14,669 bases of DNA, taken from NCBI GenBank assembly GCA_964408955.1, contig CAYPBK010000053.1, positions 1-14,669 of the forward strand, in the 5' to 3' direction. Shown one piece after another: positions 7,239-13,368 of this stretch. Each line of letters opens with the position of its first letter. Position 1 is the stretch's first letter. A model generated the notes under the pieces. The model did no database searches. It was not told the DNA's origin and saw only the letters and a list, made by a program, of their open reading frames with translations. This DNA is from JAAYKT01 sp964408955 (lineage in GTDB: Bacteria > Bacillota > Clostridia > Lutisporales > Lutisporaceae). The position numbers and the translations under genes were made by a program.

Positions 7239-8138
7239 TTAATTAGTATCAAAACTTTCCATTAATACTAAAAGCTTTCTAAAAAAAGATTTCACATTTA
7301 CTCTGCCGCTAACATTGCTTTTTCCTCTTATTAAATCCATTTCACTTTTTACATCATAGTAGTCAAATAATGAAGAACTGTAAACAACAAATTTTTCATT
7401 TGAAAAATCTTCAACCCCCATTGATGCAATGTTTCTAATGCTTTTACTTATAGCCCTTCTTATTCTCATCTCTGTCGCTTTAGTATCACCTTGAGGGTAT
7501 TGATGTGAGCTGTGGAATTTTTCCTGGTATATTTTCAATAAGTCGCTTAATTGAATTTCTTCCAGGCTATTATTTAAATCCTCATTCTCCATAAGCATAA
7601 TACAAATATTGATTATATCTTTGCTTGCTAATTCACCTAATAATCCAATGTCCGCCATTACTTGATTCAGCGCTTTTTTCCTTTGCTCAGTTTGGTCCTG
7701 GCTATGTGCTTTTGACCCCTTCTTTAATATAGAAGCCGCGCTTTCAATAGTTTGAAATGTTTTTTTCAAAGTGATGTATTCTTTAACTTTTTTTATAACA
7801 TTAACAACCTCAATAACATTAATTGGTTTATTAATAAAAAACTCAATGCCATTTTCATAAGCTTTTGCGATAATATCTTTAGTACTAACTTGAGACAACA
7901 TGATAAAAACAGTATTTAAGTTAAAGGATTTTATTTTTTTGACTATAGAAATTCCGTCTTTTGAAGGTAAAAGCAAATCGATAATAACAATATCGGGTCT
8001 ATAGGTCAAAATCAAATTTTCACCCTTTAAACCATCATCGCTTTCACCAAATACTTCCCCTAAATCATATTGTTCAATTATTTTAATCAGAACATTCCTT
8101 ACGGTTTTATCGTCATCAATAACAATAAAGCTATGCAA
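7239..8138 (-). CDS. Response regulator with GlnL/YcbB-type DNA-binding domain
   Basis: This 299-residue protein is the transcription-factor half of a two-component system. The receiver domain (1-120) carries the acidic pocket Asp8-Asp10, the phospho-acceptor Asp54 in VIIDLLLP, Ser82 and Lys104 in the FINKP motif. A linker precedes a C-terminal domain (about 155-290). Its EMRIRRAISKSIRNIASMG stretch, followed by SNEKFVVYSSSLFDYYDVKSEM, resembles the YcbB domain of Bacillus subtilis GlnL. That regulator activates glutaminase and glutamine-permease genes. The start is TTG at 8136-8138, with GGGAGG (8147-8152) eight bases upstream, formed by the last codons and stop of the kinase gene; the two are therefore coupled. 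The TAXI-TRAP genes follow 110 bases downstream and are its likely target. Confidence 0.88.
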   Translation of the reverse strand: MHSFIVIDDDKTVRNVLIKIIEQYDLGEVFGESDDGLKGENLILTYRPDIVIIDLLLPSKDGISIVKKIKSFNLNTVFIMLSQVSTKDIIAKAYENGIEFFINKPINVIEVVNVIKKVKEYITLKKTFQTIESAASILKKGSKAHSQDQTEQRKKALNQVMADIGLLGELASKDIINICIMLMENEDLNNSLEEIQLSDLLKIYQEKFHSSHQYPQGDTKATEMRIRRAISKSIRNIASMGVEDFSNEKFVVYSSSLFDYYDVKSEMDLIRGKSNVSGRVNVKSFFRKLLVLMESFDTN

Positions 8139-8143
8139 ATTTC

Positions 8144-9427
8144 TTACCTCCCGCTTACTACTTCATTGATGGGAAATGTCAAAACAAATTCCTTTCCGCC
8201 TGTCTTTAAATGATTAATTACAATAGTACCAGATAAATATTCAGTAAGCATTTTAACGTGGGTTAAACCTAAACCGGTAGATACCAGTCCTGTTTTCGGA
8301 TCATACTTTGTTGTATAACCCGGTTCAAAAATAATATCCAGATTTTTTTCTGTAATGTTTTTACCGTTATCGGCTACTTTTAAAACAATATGCTCATGTT
8401 TTGTCAAGCTTTGAACATAAATATATGAACTTTCCTCTGTGCACGATTCTACCGCGTTTTGCAGCAAGTTATTCAGAATTGAAATTATGGTTAAAAACTT
8501 ATCTGTATTATAATCCTTTTTTACTTTGAATGTTAATTCAATATCCTTATTAATTCCATCTATATATAGGCTAAATAATCCTTGAACTATATCAAATATT
8601 TCGCTGATTTTCATAGAATTAGCAACATCTTTTGCCGGTAGAATTTTTTCCATATTCATCACTATTCTATTGTAATCTTTTTTAATTTCGTGTATTTGAA
8701 TAGATAACCCAAGAGAATCTGATTTTATACTATCCTTATCTTTTTGGTCAACATTATCAATATCTTCTAATTTATTATAAATTGCATAGCTTTTCTCCAT
8801 TGCGTTTTCAATGTCTTGCATTGACTTTTTTAAGAAGAAAATCTCTGACTTCATTTTTGCTGTTATGACTAACAAATCATTATATCTCTTTTGATGCTCT
8901 TCCTTCATTATCATCAAATTATAGTATTTAACAACAAGATAAAGGCATAAGGTTATTACTGAGCGTACTATTGCAGCCAAGACTACGGTTTCTAAAATAG
9001 ATTCAAAGGGTTTTAAGACAAAATGGTTTCTTAAAATCAGTTCTAAGAAATTGGAGGAAATATCTGCAAAAGATATCATTATTAAAAAATATAAAGGCTT
9101 GTCTACATAAGCCCTAATATTCAGCTTGTCAATTATAATCCCGTAACAAATATAATAAAAAGAGGCTGGTATGTGTTTGTAAAAGGCAGTCTCAAAAACT
9201 GCGTGATGCAAGAAAAAGTCTATTGAAGTTCTTATAATTAAAACAAATACAGCAACTGATATGGCAGCATAGCTTATTGATAAGTTTTTAAAGTATAACA
9301 GTAAAAAAGGGAACATTATTACGGCGATAGTAATTCTGAACTCCGTGCCAAAAGGATAAAAGTGTATTTGTCCAAGTAGTGCAATTATTAAACCTACCAG
9401 CAGTAATTCTCTAACATTTCTTTGCAT
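8144..9427 (-). CDS. Membrane histidine kinase, GlnK-like, GHKL ATPase domain
   Basis: This sensor kinase phosphorylates the regulator encoded next. Numbered from the upstream GTG at 9434-9436, it has about six hydrophobic segments in residues 8-172, a coiled region (about 175-240) and a phospho-acceptor helix with His249 in LSIQIHEIKKDY. The ATPase domain has the N box NNLLQNAVES (322-331), the VADNGKN box (354-360) and STGLGL (386-391). There is no large extracellular domain, so the signal is probably sensed within the membrane. I chose ATG 9425-9427 as the start (427 residues): AGGAAG at 9437-9442 lies 9 bases upstream of it, whereas the GTG directly abuts AGGAAG. The gene begins 25 bases after ddl and is likely in the same transcript. 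The identity as a GlnK orthologue is inferred from topology and the partner regulator. Confidence 0.87.
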   Translation of the reverse strand: MQRNVRELLLVGLIIALLGQIHFYPFGTEFRITIAVIMFPFLLLYFKNLSISYAAISVAVFVLIIRTSIDFFLHHAVFETAFYKHIPASFYYICYGIIIDKLNIRAYVDKPLYFLIMISFADISSNFLELILRNHFVLKPFESILETVVLAAIVRSVITLCLYLVVKYYNLMIMKEEHQKRYNDLLVITAKMKSEIFFLKKSMQDIENAMEKSYAIYNKLEDIDNVDQKDKDSIKSDSLGLSIQIHEIKKDYNRIVMNMEKILPAKDVANSMKISEIFDIVQGLFSLYIDGINKDIELTFKVKKDYNTDKFLTIISILNNLLQNAVESCTEESSYIYVQSLTKHEHIVLKVADNGKNITEKNLDIIFEPGYTTKYDPKTGLVSTGLGLTHVKMLTEYLSGTIVINHLKTGGKEFVLTFPINEVVSGR

Positions 9428-9452
9428 AGAATGCACTTCCTAAGTATAATTC

Positions 9453-10355
9453 TTATTTTTTCTTCTCCATTGATAGCTCAATTATTCTATCCAATAATTG
9501 TGAAAAGCTTAAGCCATATGACTTTGCACTTTTCGGAAAAAGGCTGTTTTGTGTCATTCCAGGTAGTGTATTAACCTCCAATACATAAGGTATTCCATTA
9601 GAAATAATCATATCTACCCGTGCATATACACTGCATTTAAGAATTTTCCAGCAGTTTATTGCAACACTTTCAACAACTTCTTTATCCGGTGATTTGAGAT
9701 TAACTATTATCTCTTCTGCCCCGCCATCATCATATTTCGAACTGTAATCAAAGAAATGAGATTTTGGCTTAATACTAATTACAGGTAACAATTCTCCGTT
9801 TATCATTGGGCATGTTATTTCCTCACCTTGTATATATTTTTCAATCATAACCTCACTGTCATATTTAGAAGCTATCTCCACTGCACCTTTTGTTTTGCTT
9901 TCATCATATACAATTGTTGTAGCAACACTTGAGCCGCCACTATTTGGCTTGACAACCACTGGATAACCCAAATCCGCAACTTTATCAAGCTCCAATTCTT
10001 CTGCATTTTTAACAATTAACCATTTGCCAGTATTAATTCTGGAGTTTTTTAAAATACATTTAGCTATTGATTTATCCATGCAAATGCCACTGGAGAAAGA
10101 ATCACAACCTGAATAAGGAATATCCAGTGTATCAAGTACTGATTGAACAATACCATCCTCACCAAATTTGCCGTGTAAAGCAATAAAAGCAAAATCTAAT
10201 CCTTTTGTTTTTTCTATAATATCGCTTTTTTTATTGATTTCTATTGGATAGACTTCATACTTTGATTTATCCAGATTCTTTAAAATCTCTTTACCTGTAT
10301 TTAAAGACACTTCTCTTTCAGATGATATGCCGCCCATCAAAACCCCAATTTTCAT
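9453..10355 (-). CDS. ddl: D-alanine--D-alanine ligase
   Basis: This cytoplasmic ATP-grasp enzyme joins two D-alanines for peptidoglycan precursors. Motifs in order are MGGISSEREVSLNTG near the N terminus, HGKFGEDG, PYSGC followed by CMDK, the ATP-binding VVKPNSGGSSVAT, EKYIQGEE, and the C-terminal metal/substrate motif VLEVNTLPGMT. The loop DYSSKYDDGG carries the tyrosine-containing form seen in ordinary Ddl enzymes, without the replacements of VanA-type D-Ala-D-Lac ligases. I take ATG 10353-10355 as the start (300 residues, beginning MKIGVLMGG). An upstream in-frame TTG would add six atypical residues. The Shine-Dalgarno sequence is weak (GGATG). It is the first gene of a minus-strand run that continues into the kinase/regulator genes. 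Confidence 0.95.
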   Translation of the reverse strand: MKIGVLMGGISSEREVSLNTGKEILKNLDKSKYEVYPIEINKKSDIIEKTKGLDFAFIALHGKFGEDGIVQSVLDTLDIPYSGCDSFSSGICMDKSIAKCILKNSRINTGKWLIVKNAEELELDKVADLGYPVVVKPNSGGSSVATTIVYDESKTKGAVEIASKYDSEVMIEKYIQGEEITCPMINGELLPVISIKPKSHFFDYSSKYDDGGAEEIIVNLKSPDKEVVESVAINCWKILKCSVYARVDMIISNGIPYVLEVNTLPGMTQNSLFPKSAKSYGLSFSQLLDRIIELSMEKKK

Positions 10356-10514
10356 AATTACACATCCAATCAAATTTTATATCTATAATCTGCTAATATA
10401 TATTTTAATATATAATTATTTAGCATCTTTCTTTAACACTAAAATACAAGCATCCTATTAAATGTCGTGAAATCAGATTTATACTATTTGTATATAATAT
10501 TAGTTTTTATTTTT

Positions 10515-10523
10515 ATTATATCA
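10515..10523 (-). promoter_or_regulatory. Extended -10 promoter element upstream of ddl
   Basis: The minus strand reads TGATATAAT (TG-n-TATAAT). No good -35 is visible; a TTACAA lies 19 bases upstream. It would give a ~150-base leader to the ddl ATG. The rest of the 220-base interval between sfsA and ddl is A/T-rich, with other weak -10-like sequences and no recognizable riboswitch or strong terminator. Confidence 0.4.
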
Positions 10524-10575
10524 TTTTAAAAAATAATTTTTGTAATCATCTAATTAATATAAATAATATGTTAAA

Positions 10576-11262
10576 TTATATAATTACCTTTACCTCTTCA
10601 GACAATGTTAAACAGTCTTCTTTAACCAAAGAATCATAAGCTAATATATTGACACCATTTTGGTTGCAATAGCTTAAAGCTTTTGCAAATTCAAAATCTG
10701 TACTTATATTTGGTTTAAAGCATTTAATGCCTTTTAACTGAATTAAGAAAATTATAAAACCCATATAACCTTCTGAAACAGCTTTAGTCATTTCTAAAAG
10801 ATGTTTTGTACCTCTAATGGTCGGTGCATCAGGGAAAAGTGCAATTCCATCATTCTCTAAGGTTACACCTTTAACCTCAATAAATCCTTTAATTTCATTT
10901 TTTTCAAAATAAATATCAAATCGGGAATTCCCGTATACAGTTTCTCTTTTAATATAATCTACTTTCGTCAAATATTTTATTTTTCCTTCTTTTATACTGT
11001 CAAACACAACCTTATTAGGCGCCTGGGAATCAATATTAATAAGCTTTTCATTTTTATATCCTGCTATTAAAGAATAAGATGTTTTACGATTAGGATTGTT
11101 TGATTTCTCTAAAACAACCTTTGTTCCTTCTATCAGAATTTCTTTGCATCGACCGGTATTCTTTACATGAACTATTTCTTCTCTGCCGTCTAAAAGAACA
11201 TGGGCAATGAATCTATTCGGTCTTTTTATAAAAATTGCTTCTTTAATGTTTTGATATTTCAT
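10576..11262 (-). CDS. sfsA: SfsA family protein (sugar fermentation stimulation homologue)
   Basis: This 228-residue protein is SfsA. The family has an OB-like N-terminal part and a nuclease-fold C-terminal part, and it was first linked to maltose metabolism in Escherichia coli; its biochemical role is unsettled. Characteristic motifs are HVKNTGRCKEIL (about 33-44), the PNRKTSYSL region (about 57-65), GNSRFDIYF (about 111-119), FIEVKGVTLE (about 127-136) and FPDAPTIRGTKHL (about 143-155). The Asp-Glu-Val-Lys arrangement resembles a restriction-endonuclease-like active site. ATG 11260-11262 has an AGGAAG ribosome binding site about eight bases upstream. An extended -10 promoter lies just before it, so the gene is probably transcribed alone. 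The length is normal for the family, and there is no sign of damage. Confidence 0.95.
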   Translation of the reverse strand: MKYQNIKEAIFIKRPNRFIAHVLLDGREEIVHVKNTGRCKEILIEGTKVVLEKSNNPNRKTSYSLIAGYKNEKLINIDSQAPNKVVFDSIKEGKIKYLTKVDYIKRETVYGNSRFDIYFEKNEIKGFIEVKGVTLENDGIALFPDAPTIRGTKHLLEMTKAVSEGYMGFIIFLIQLKGIKCFKPNISTDFEFAKALSYCNQNGVNILAYDSLVKEDCLTLSEEVKVII

Positions 11263-11292
11263 GCTAAACTTCCTAAACTTATTTATGAATTA

Positions 11293-11301
11293 ATTATATC
11301 A
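11293..11301 (-). promoter_or_regulatory. Extended -10 promoter element for sfsA
   Basis: The minus strand reads TGATATAAT, inside AAAATGATATAAT. The same 13-base string occurs upstream of ddl. The -35 region is weak. Transcription would begin about 25 bases before the sfsA ATG. Confidence 0.5.
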
Positions 11302-11338
11302 TTTTATAGTCGGACTTTCATTCAAATTGCCATTTTAA

Positions 11339-11371
11339 TTGACTACATTTTTGACTACATTTTGACTACAT
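11339..11371. repeat. Three tandem copies of TTGACTACAT near tRNA-Gln
   Basis: Identical 10-mers lie at 11339-11348, 11351-11360 and 11362-11371, with periods of 12 and 11 bases. Short direct repeats of this kind are typical arm-binding sites for tyrosine integrases. Here they lie about 130 bases past the 3' end of a tRNA gene, with no integrase gene present. They may be a remnant of an excised or decayed element. Confidence 0.6.
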
Positions 11372-11464
11372 GTTATTGTACGCACAAATAACATTCAAGG
11401 TACCGGTATTCTCGCAAAGCGGCTCGACGAAGGGCTTTCTTTAAAAAGTAGTAAATAAAGTAAA

Positions 11465-11486
11465 ACACCGCAGTATGTTGCGGTGT
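11465..11486 (-). terminator. Terminator of the tRNA-Gln gene
   Basis: An 8-base stem ACACCGCA/TGCGGTGT encloses a 6-base loop. On the minus strand it is followed by TTTTACTTTATTT. It lies 13 bases past the CCA end of the tRNA. Confidence 0.8.
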
Positions 11487-11498
11487 AACGTTTAAAAT

Positions 11499-11572
11499 TG
11501 GCTCCCGGTCAAGGATTTGAACCTCGACAAACTGATCCAGAGTCAGTTGTGCTACCATTACACAAACCGGGA
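11499..11572 (-). tRNA. tRNA-Gln, anticodon CUG
   Basis: The 74 bases fold into a full cloverleaf. The acceptor stem is TCCCGGT/ACCGGGA with discriminator G and encoded CCA. The D arm has a 3-bp stem (GTG/CAC), and the anticodon stem is ACTGA/TCAGT. The loop CTCTGGA places CTG at 11538-11540. The T arm is CGAGG-TTCAAAT-CCTTG. The anticodon reads only CAG, a minor glutamine codon in AT-rich genomes, so a UUG species is expected elsewhere. It has its own promoter and terminator. Confidence 0.95.
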
Positions 11573-11592
11573 TTATTTAATTGACGGATTAT

Positions 11593-11621
11593 ATATTATC
11601 ATGGTTCTACGCTTTTTGCAA
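11593..11621 (-). promoter_or_regulatory. Promoter of tRNA-Gln
   Basis: On the minus strand TTGCAA (11616-11621) and TAATAT (11593-11598) are 17 bases apart, and TG one base before the -10 makes it an extended -10. It lies about 20 bases upstream of the mature tRNA 5' end. Confidence 0.6.
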
Positions 11622-11700
11622 TAATATCACAAGTTTTATTTTTATACAGTACCAAAATTTTTCTGGGAAGCATCATAAAATAACTTGACAGATAATAATT

Positions 11701-11728
11701 GATAAAAGGTGCAAATGCACCTTTTATC
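11701..11728 (-). terminator. Terminator after the rubredoxin gene
   Basis: A perfect 13-bp stem (GATAAAAGGTGCA with its complement) has a 2-base spacer and begins directly after the rubredoxin TAG on the minus strand. TTTTATC in the distal arm provides a short T-tract. The palindrome could also act on the plus strand. Confidence 0.75.
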
Positions 11729-11887
11729 CTACATCATTTCAAAAGAATCCTTATCCACTCCGCATAAAGGACAGACCCAATCATCGGGAATATCTTCAAA
11801 AGCTGTACCTGGAGCAACTCCGTTATCCGGATCTCCAACCTCCGGGTCATAAACATAGCCGCATACAGTGCATACCCACTTATCCAT
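11729..11887 (-). CDS. Rubredoxin
   Basis: This 52-residue protein is a small cytoplasmic electron carrier holding one iron atom through four cysteines. In anaerobes it commonly passes electrons to oxygen- or peroxide-reducing enzymes such as rubrerythrin or flavodiiron proteins. The sequence begins MDKWVCTVCGYVYDPEVGDP, with Cys6 and Cys9, and the second knuckle is WVCPLCGVDKDSFE, with Cys39 and Cys42. Both CxxCG motifs and the aromatic positions are intact, and the length is standard. The ATG at 11885-11887 has a perfect AGGAGG (11895-11900) seven bases upstream. Terminators on both sides suggest a single-gene unit. A TATAAT at 11920-11925 lies between the arms of an inverted repeat. No redox partner is encoded nearby. 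Confidence 0.96.
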   Translation of the reverse strand: MDKWVCTVCGYVYDPEVGDPDNGVAPGTAFEDIPDDWVCPLCGVDKDSFEMM

Positions 11888-11900
11888 AAAAATACCTCCT

Positions 11901-11937
11901 TAAATAAGATTGTAAAATGATTATACTATCTTATTTA
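11901..11937 (-). promoter_or_regulatory. Rubredoxin promoter inside a 10-bp inverted repeat
   Basis: A perfect TATAAT on the minus strand (11920-11925) lies between exact inverted 10-mers TAAATAAGAT (11901-11910) and ATCTTATTTA (11928-11937). The repeat spans the -10 and the likely start site, where a repressor could block transcription. No good -35 is visible. Chance pairing in A/T-rich DNA is possible. Confidence 0.45.
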
Positions 11938-11970
11938 GAAAAATACTATATTTATCTATTTAAATTTTAC

Positions 11971-12007
11971 TAAACAGTGCTTATTTATATTAAATAAGCA
12001 CTGTTTA
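11971..12007 (-). terminator. Terminator after the PLP aminotransferase gene
   Basis: A perfect 17-bp stem (TAAACAGTGCTTATTTA and its complement) has a 3-base loop and lies 11 bases past the aminotransferase stop. The tail after it on the minus strand is only moderately T-rich. It insulates the rubredoxin unit. Confidence 0.75.
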
Positions 12008-12018
12008 TGAGGGGTTTT

Positions 12019-13197
12019 TTAAAGCTCTCTTAATACTTTGCCTAATCTCGTTATTCCTTCTACTATTCTCTCTTCAGGCATGTTTGAATAATTCAATCTA
12101 AAATGATTTTCATTACCTGGATTGGGATAAAAAGAGCCTCCGGGAACAAAAGCTACCTTTTCATTTAATGCTTCTTTTAATACCTCTGCCGCATCCAAAC
12201 CTTTAGGCAATGTTACCCATGTAAATAAACCTCCGTTAGGGTAAGTGTACTTAACATTTTCAGGAAATTCCTTTTCCATAGTGCTTATCATTAGATCTCT
12301 TCTTTTTTTATATATTTCAATAATCTTTTTGATATGGGCGTTTAAATCATACATTTGCACAAAATAAGCTATTTCTCGCTGAGACATGCTATTACACTGC
12401 AAGTCAGCGCCTTGTTTCACCGTTACATATTTTTGAAGTATTTCCGGTGATGCAGCGACCCAGCCTAATCTCAAGCCAGGAGCAAATGTTTTAGAAAAAG
12501 TTCCTAAATAAATAACGATACCTGTTTTATCAAAGTGCATAATTGGCGGAAGCTTCTCCCCTTCAAATCTTAATTCTCCGTAAGGATTATCCTCAACAAT
12601 AGGCACATTATACTCTTGAGCTAATTCTATAAGCCTTTTTCTTCTATCCAGGCTCATAGTTATTCCAGTAGGGTTTTGAAAATCAGGTATTGTATAGATA
12701 AACTTTGCATTTGGGTTTTCTTTTAAAGCCTTTTCTAATTCATCCATTTTCATTCCGTCATCATCCATTTCGATTTCTACGAAATTAGGTAAATATGCTT
12801 TAAAAGCATTTAGTGCACCAAGATAACTAGGGCTTTCGCAAATAATTGTATCCCCTTCATTAACAAATATTTTTGCTGAAAACTCCAAGCCTTGTTGAGA
12901 GCCGCTGGTCATAATGATGTCATCATAATCTACGCTTATTCCAGCTTTCTGCATCCTCTCTGCTACTATTTTTCTTAATGGAATATAGCCTTCTGTGGGA
13001 CTGTACTGCAAAGCAGCTTTGCCGTCAGTATCCAAAACCTTTAAACACACCTGCTTCAATTCTTCAATAGGAAATAATTCCGGAGCAGGAAGCCCTCCCG
13101 CAAAAGAAATAATCTCCGGCTGCTCTGTAAGCTTTAATAATTCCCTAATAGCAGAGCCTTTTATGTTTTCCATCCTTTTTGCAAATCTGATTGCCAT
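12019..13197 (-). CDS. PLP-dependent aminotransferase (LysN / 2-aminoadipate type, fold type I)
   Basis: This 392-residue cytoplasmic enzyme transfers amino groups with pyridoxal phosphate. It opens with IISFAGGLPAPELFP (29-43), typical of the group containing LysN/2-aminoadipate and broad aromatic/branched-chain transaminases. Cofactor residues are visible: SGSQQGLE (98-105), Asn175 in QNPTG, Asp203 and Tyr206 in VEDNPYGE, the Schiff-base Lys236 in GTFSKTFAPGLRLGW, and Arg243. The substrate-carboxylate Arg367 lies in HFRLNYSN. It lacks the N-terminal helix-turn-helix of MocR fusions, so it is an enzyme and not a regulator. The exact amino acid cannot be assigned. The ATG at 13195-13197 has a GGGGG ribosome binding site about nine bases upstream. 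The leader contains a second, very similar initiation site. Confidence 0.93.
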   Translation of the reverse strand: MAIRFAKRMENIKGSAIRELLKLTEQPEIISFAGGLPAPELFPIEELKQVCLKVLDTDGKAALQYSPTEGYIPLRKIVAERMQKAGISVDYDDIIMTSGSQQGLEFSAKIFVNEGDTIICESPSYLGALNAFKAYLPNFVEIEMDDDGMKMDELEKALKENPNAKFIYTIPDFQNPTGITMSLDRRKRLIELAQEYNVPIVEDNPYGELRFEGEKLPPIMHFDKTGIVIYLGTFSKTFAPGLRLGWVAASPEILQKYVTVKQGADLQCNSMSQREIAYFVQMYDLNAHIKKIIEIYKKRRDLMISTMEKEFPENVKYTYPNGGLFTWVTLPKGLDAAEVLKEALNEKVAFVPGGSFYPNPGNENHFRLNYSNMPEERIVEGITRLGKVLREL

Positions 13198-13219
13198 TCA
13201 TTATTACCCCCTATATTTT

Positions 13220-13234
13220 TTACCCATCATCCAT
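13220..13234 (-). other. Possible four-codon leader peptide (MDDG) before the aminotransferase
   Basis: On the minus strand GAGGGTAATA precedes ATG-GAT-GAT-GGG-TAA. The segment GGGTAATAATG is repeated exactly at the real aminotransferase start, 37 bases downstream. The upstream copy therefore has its own ribosome binding site and a tiny open frame. It could be a regulatory minicistron or simply a tandem duplication. Confidence 0.3.
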
Positions 13235-13305
13235 TATTACCCTCATATATAATACTAGCTCATTTATATAAAATTTTCTATACCCTGAATATTTGTTTTA
13301 AAATA

Positions 13306-13365
13306 AAATACTTCTCTTCAGGCTTTTTGAGTTTCACAATCCAACATTCCTAAAGAAAAGTATTT
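13306..13365 (-). terminator. Likely terminator downstream of deoC
   Basis: AAATACTTCTCTT (13306-13318) pairs with AAGAAAAGTATTT (13353-13365) with one mismatch across a 34-base loop. On the minus strand the stem is followed by TTATTTTAAAA. The long loop makes it weaker than the other terminators here. A second possible stem, CCTGAA with TTCAGG, overlaps its distal arm. Confidence 0.45.
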
Positions 13366-13368
13366 GAT

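Noticed and set aside
8144..10355. Vancomycin-resistance-like cluster (ligase plus two-component system)
   Set aside because: The ligase has the ordinary tyrosine-containing loop of Ddl, there is no VanH, VanX or VanT homologue, and the regulator has a GlnL/YcbB-type output domain in place of the winged helix of VanR.
11394..11440. Duplicated tRNA-Gln 3' end (att copy) downstream of the tRNA
   Set aside because: Only short words are shared (TCAAGG and CTCGAC) and their spacing differs (22 bases here against 8 in the tRNA), so no attachment-site duplication can be claimed.
11373..11558. 61-residue open frame on the minus strand overlapping tRNA-Gln
   Set aside because: It runs through the tRNA and its terminator, has no ribosome binding site and resembles no protein; it is open by chance.
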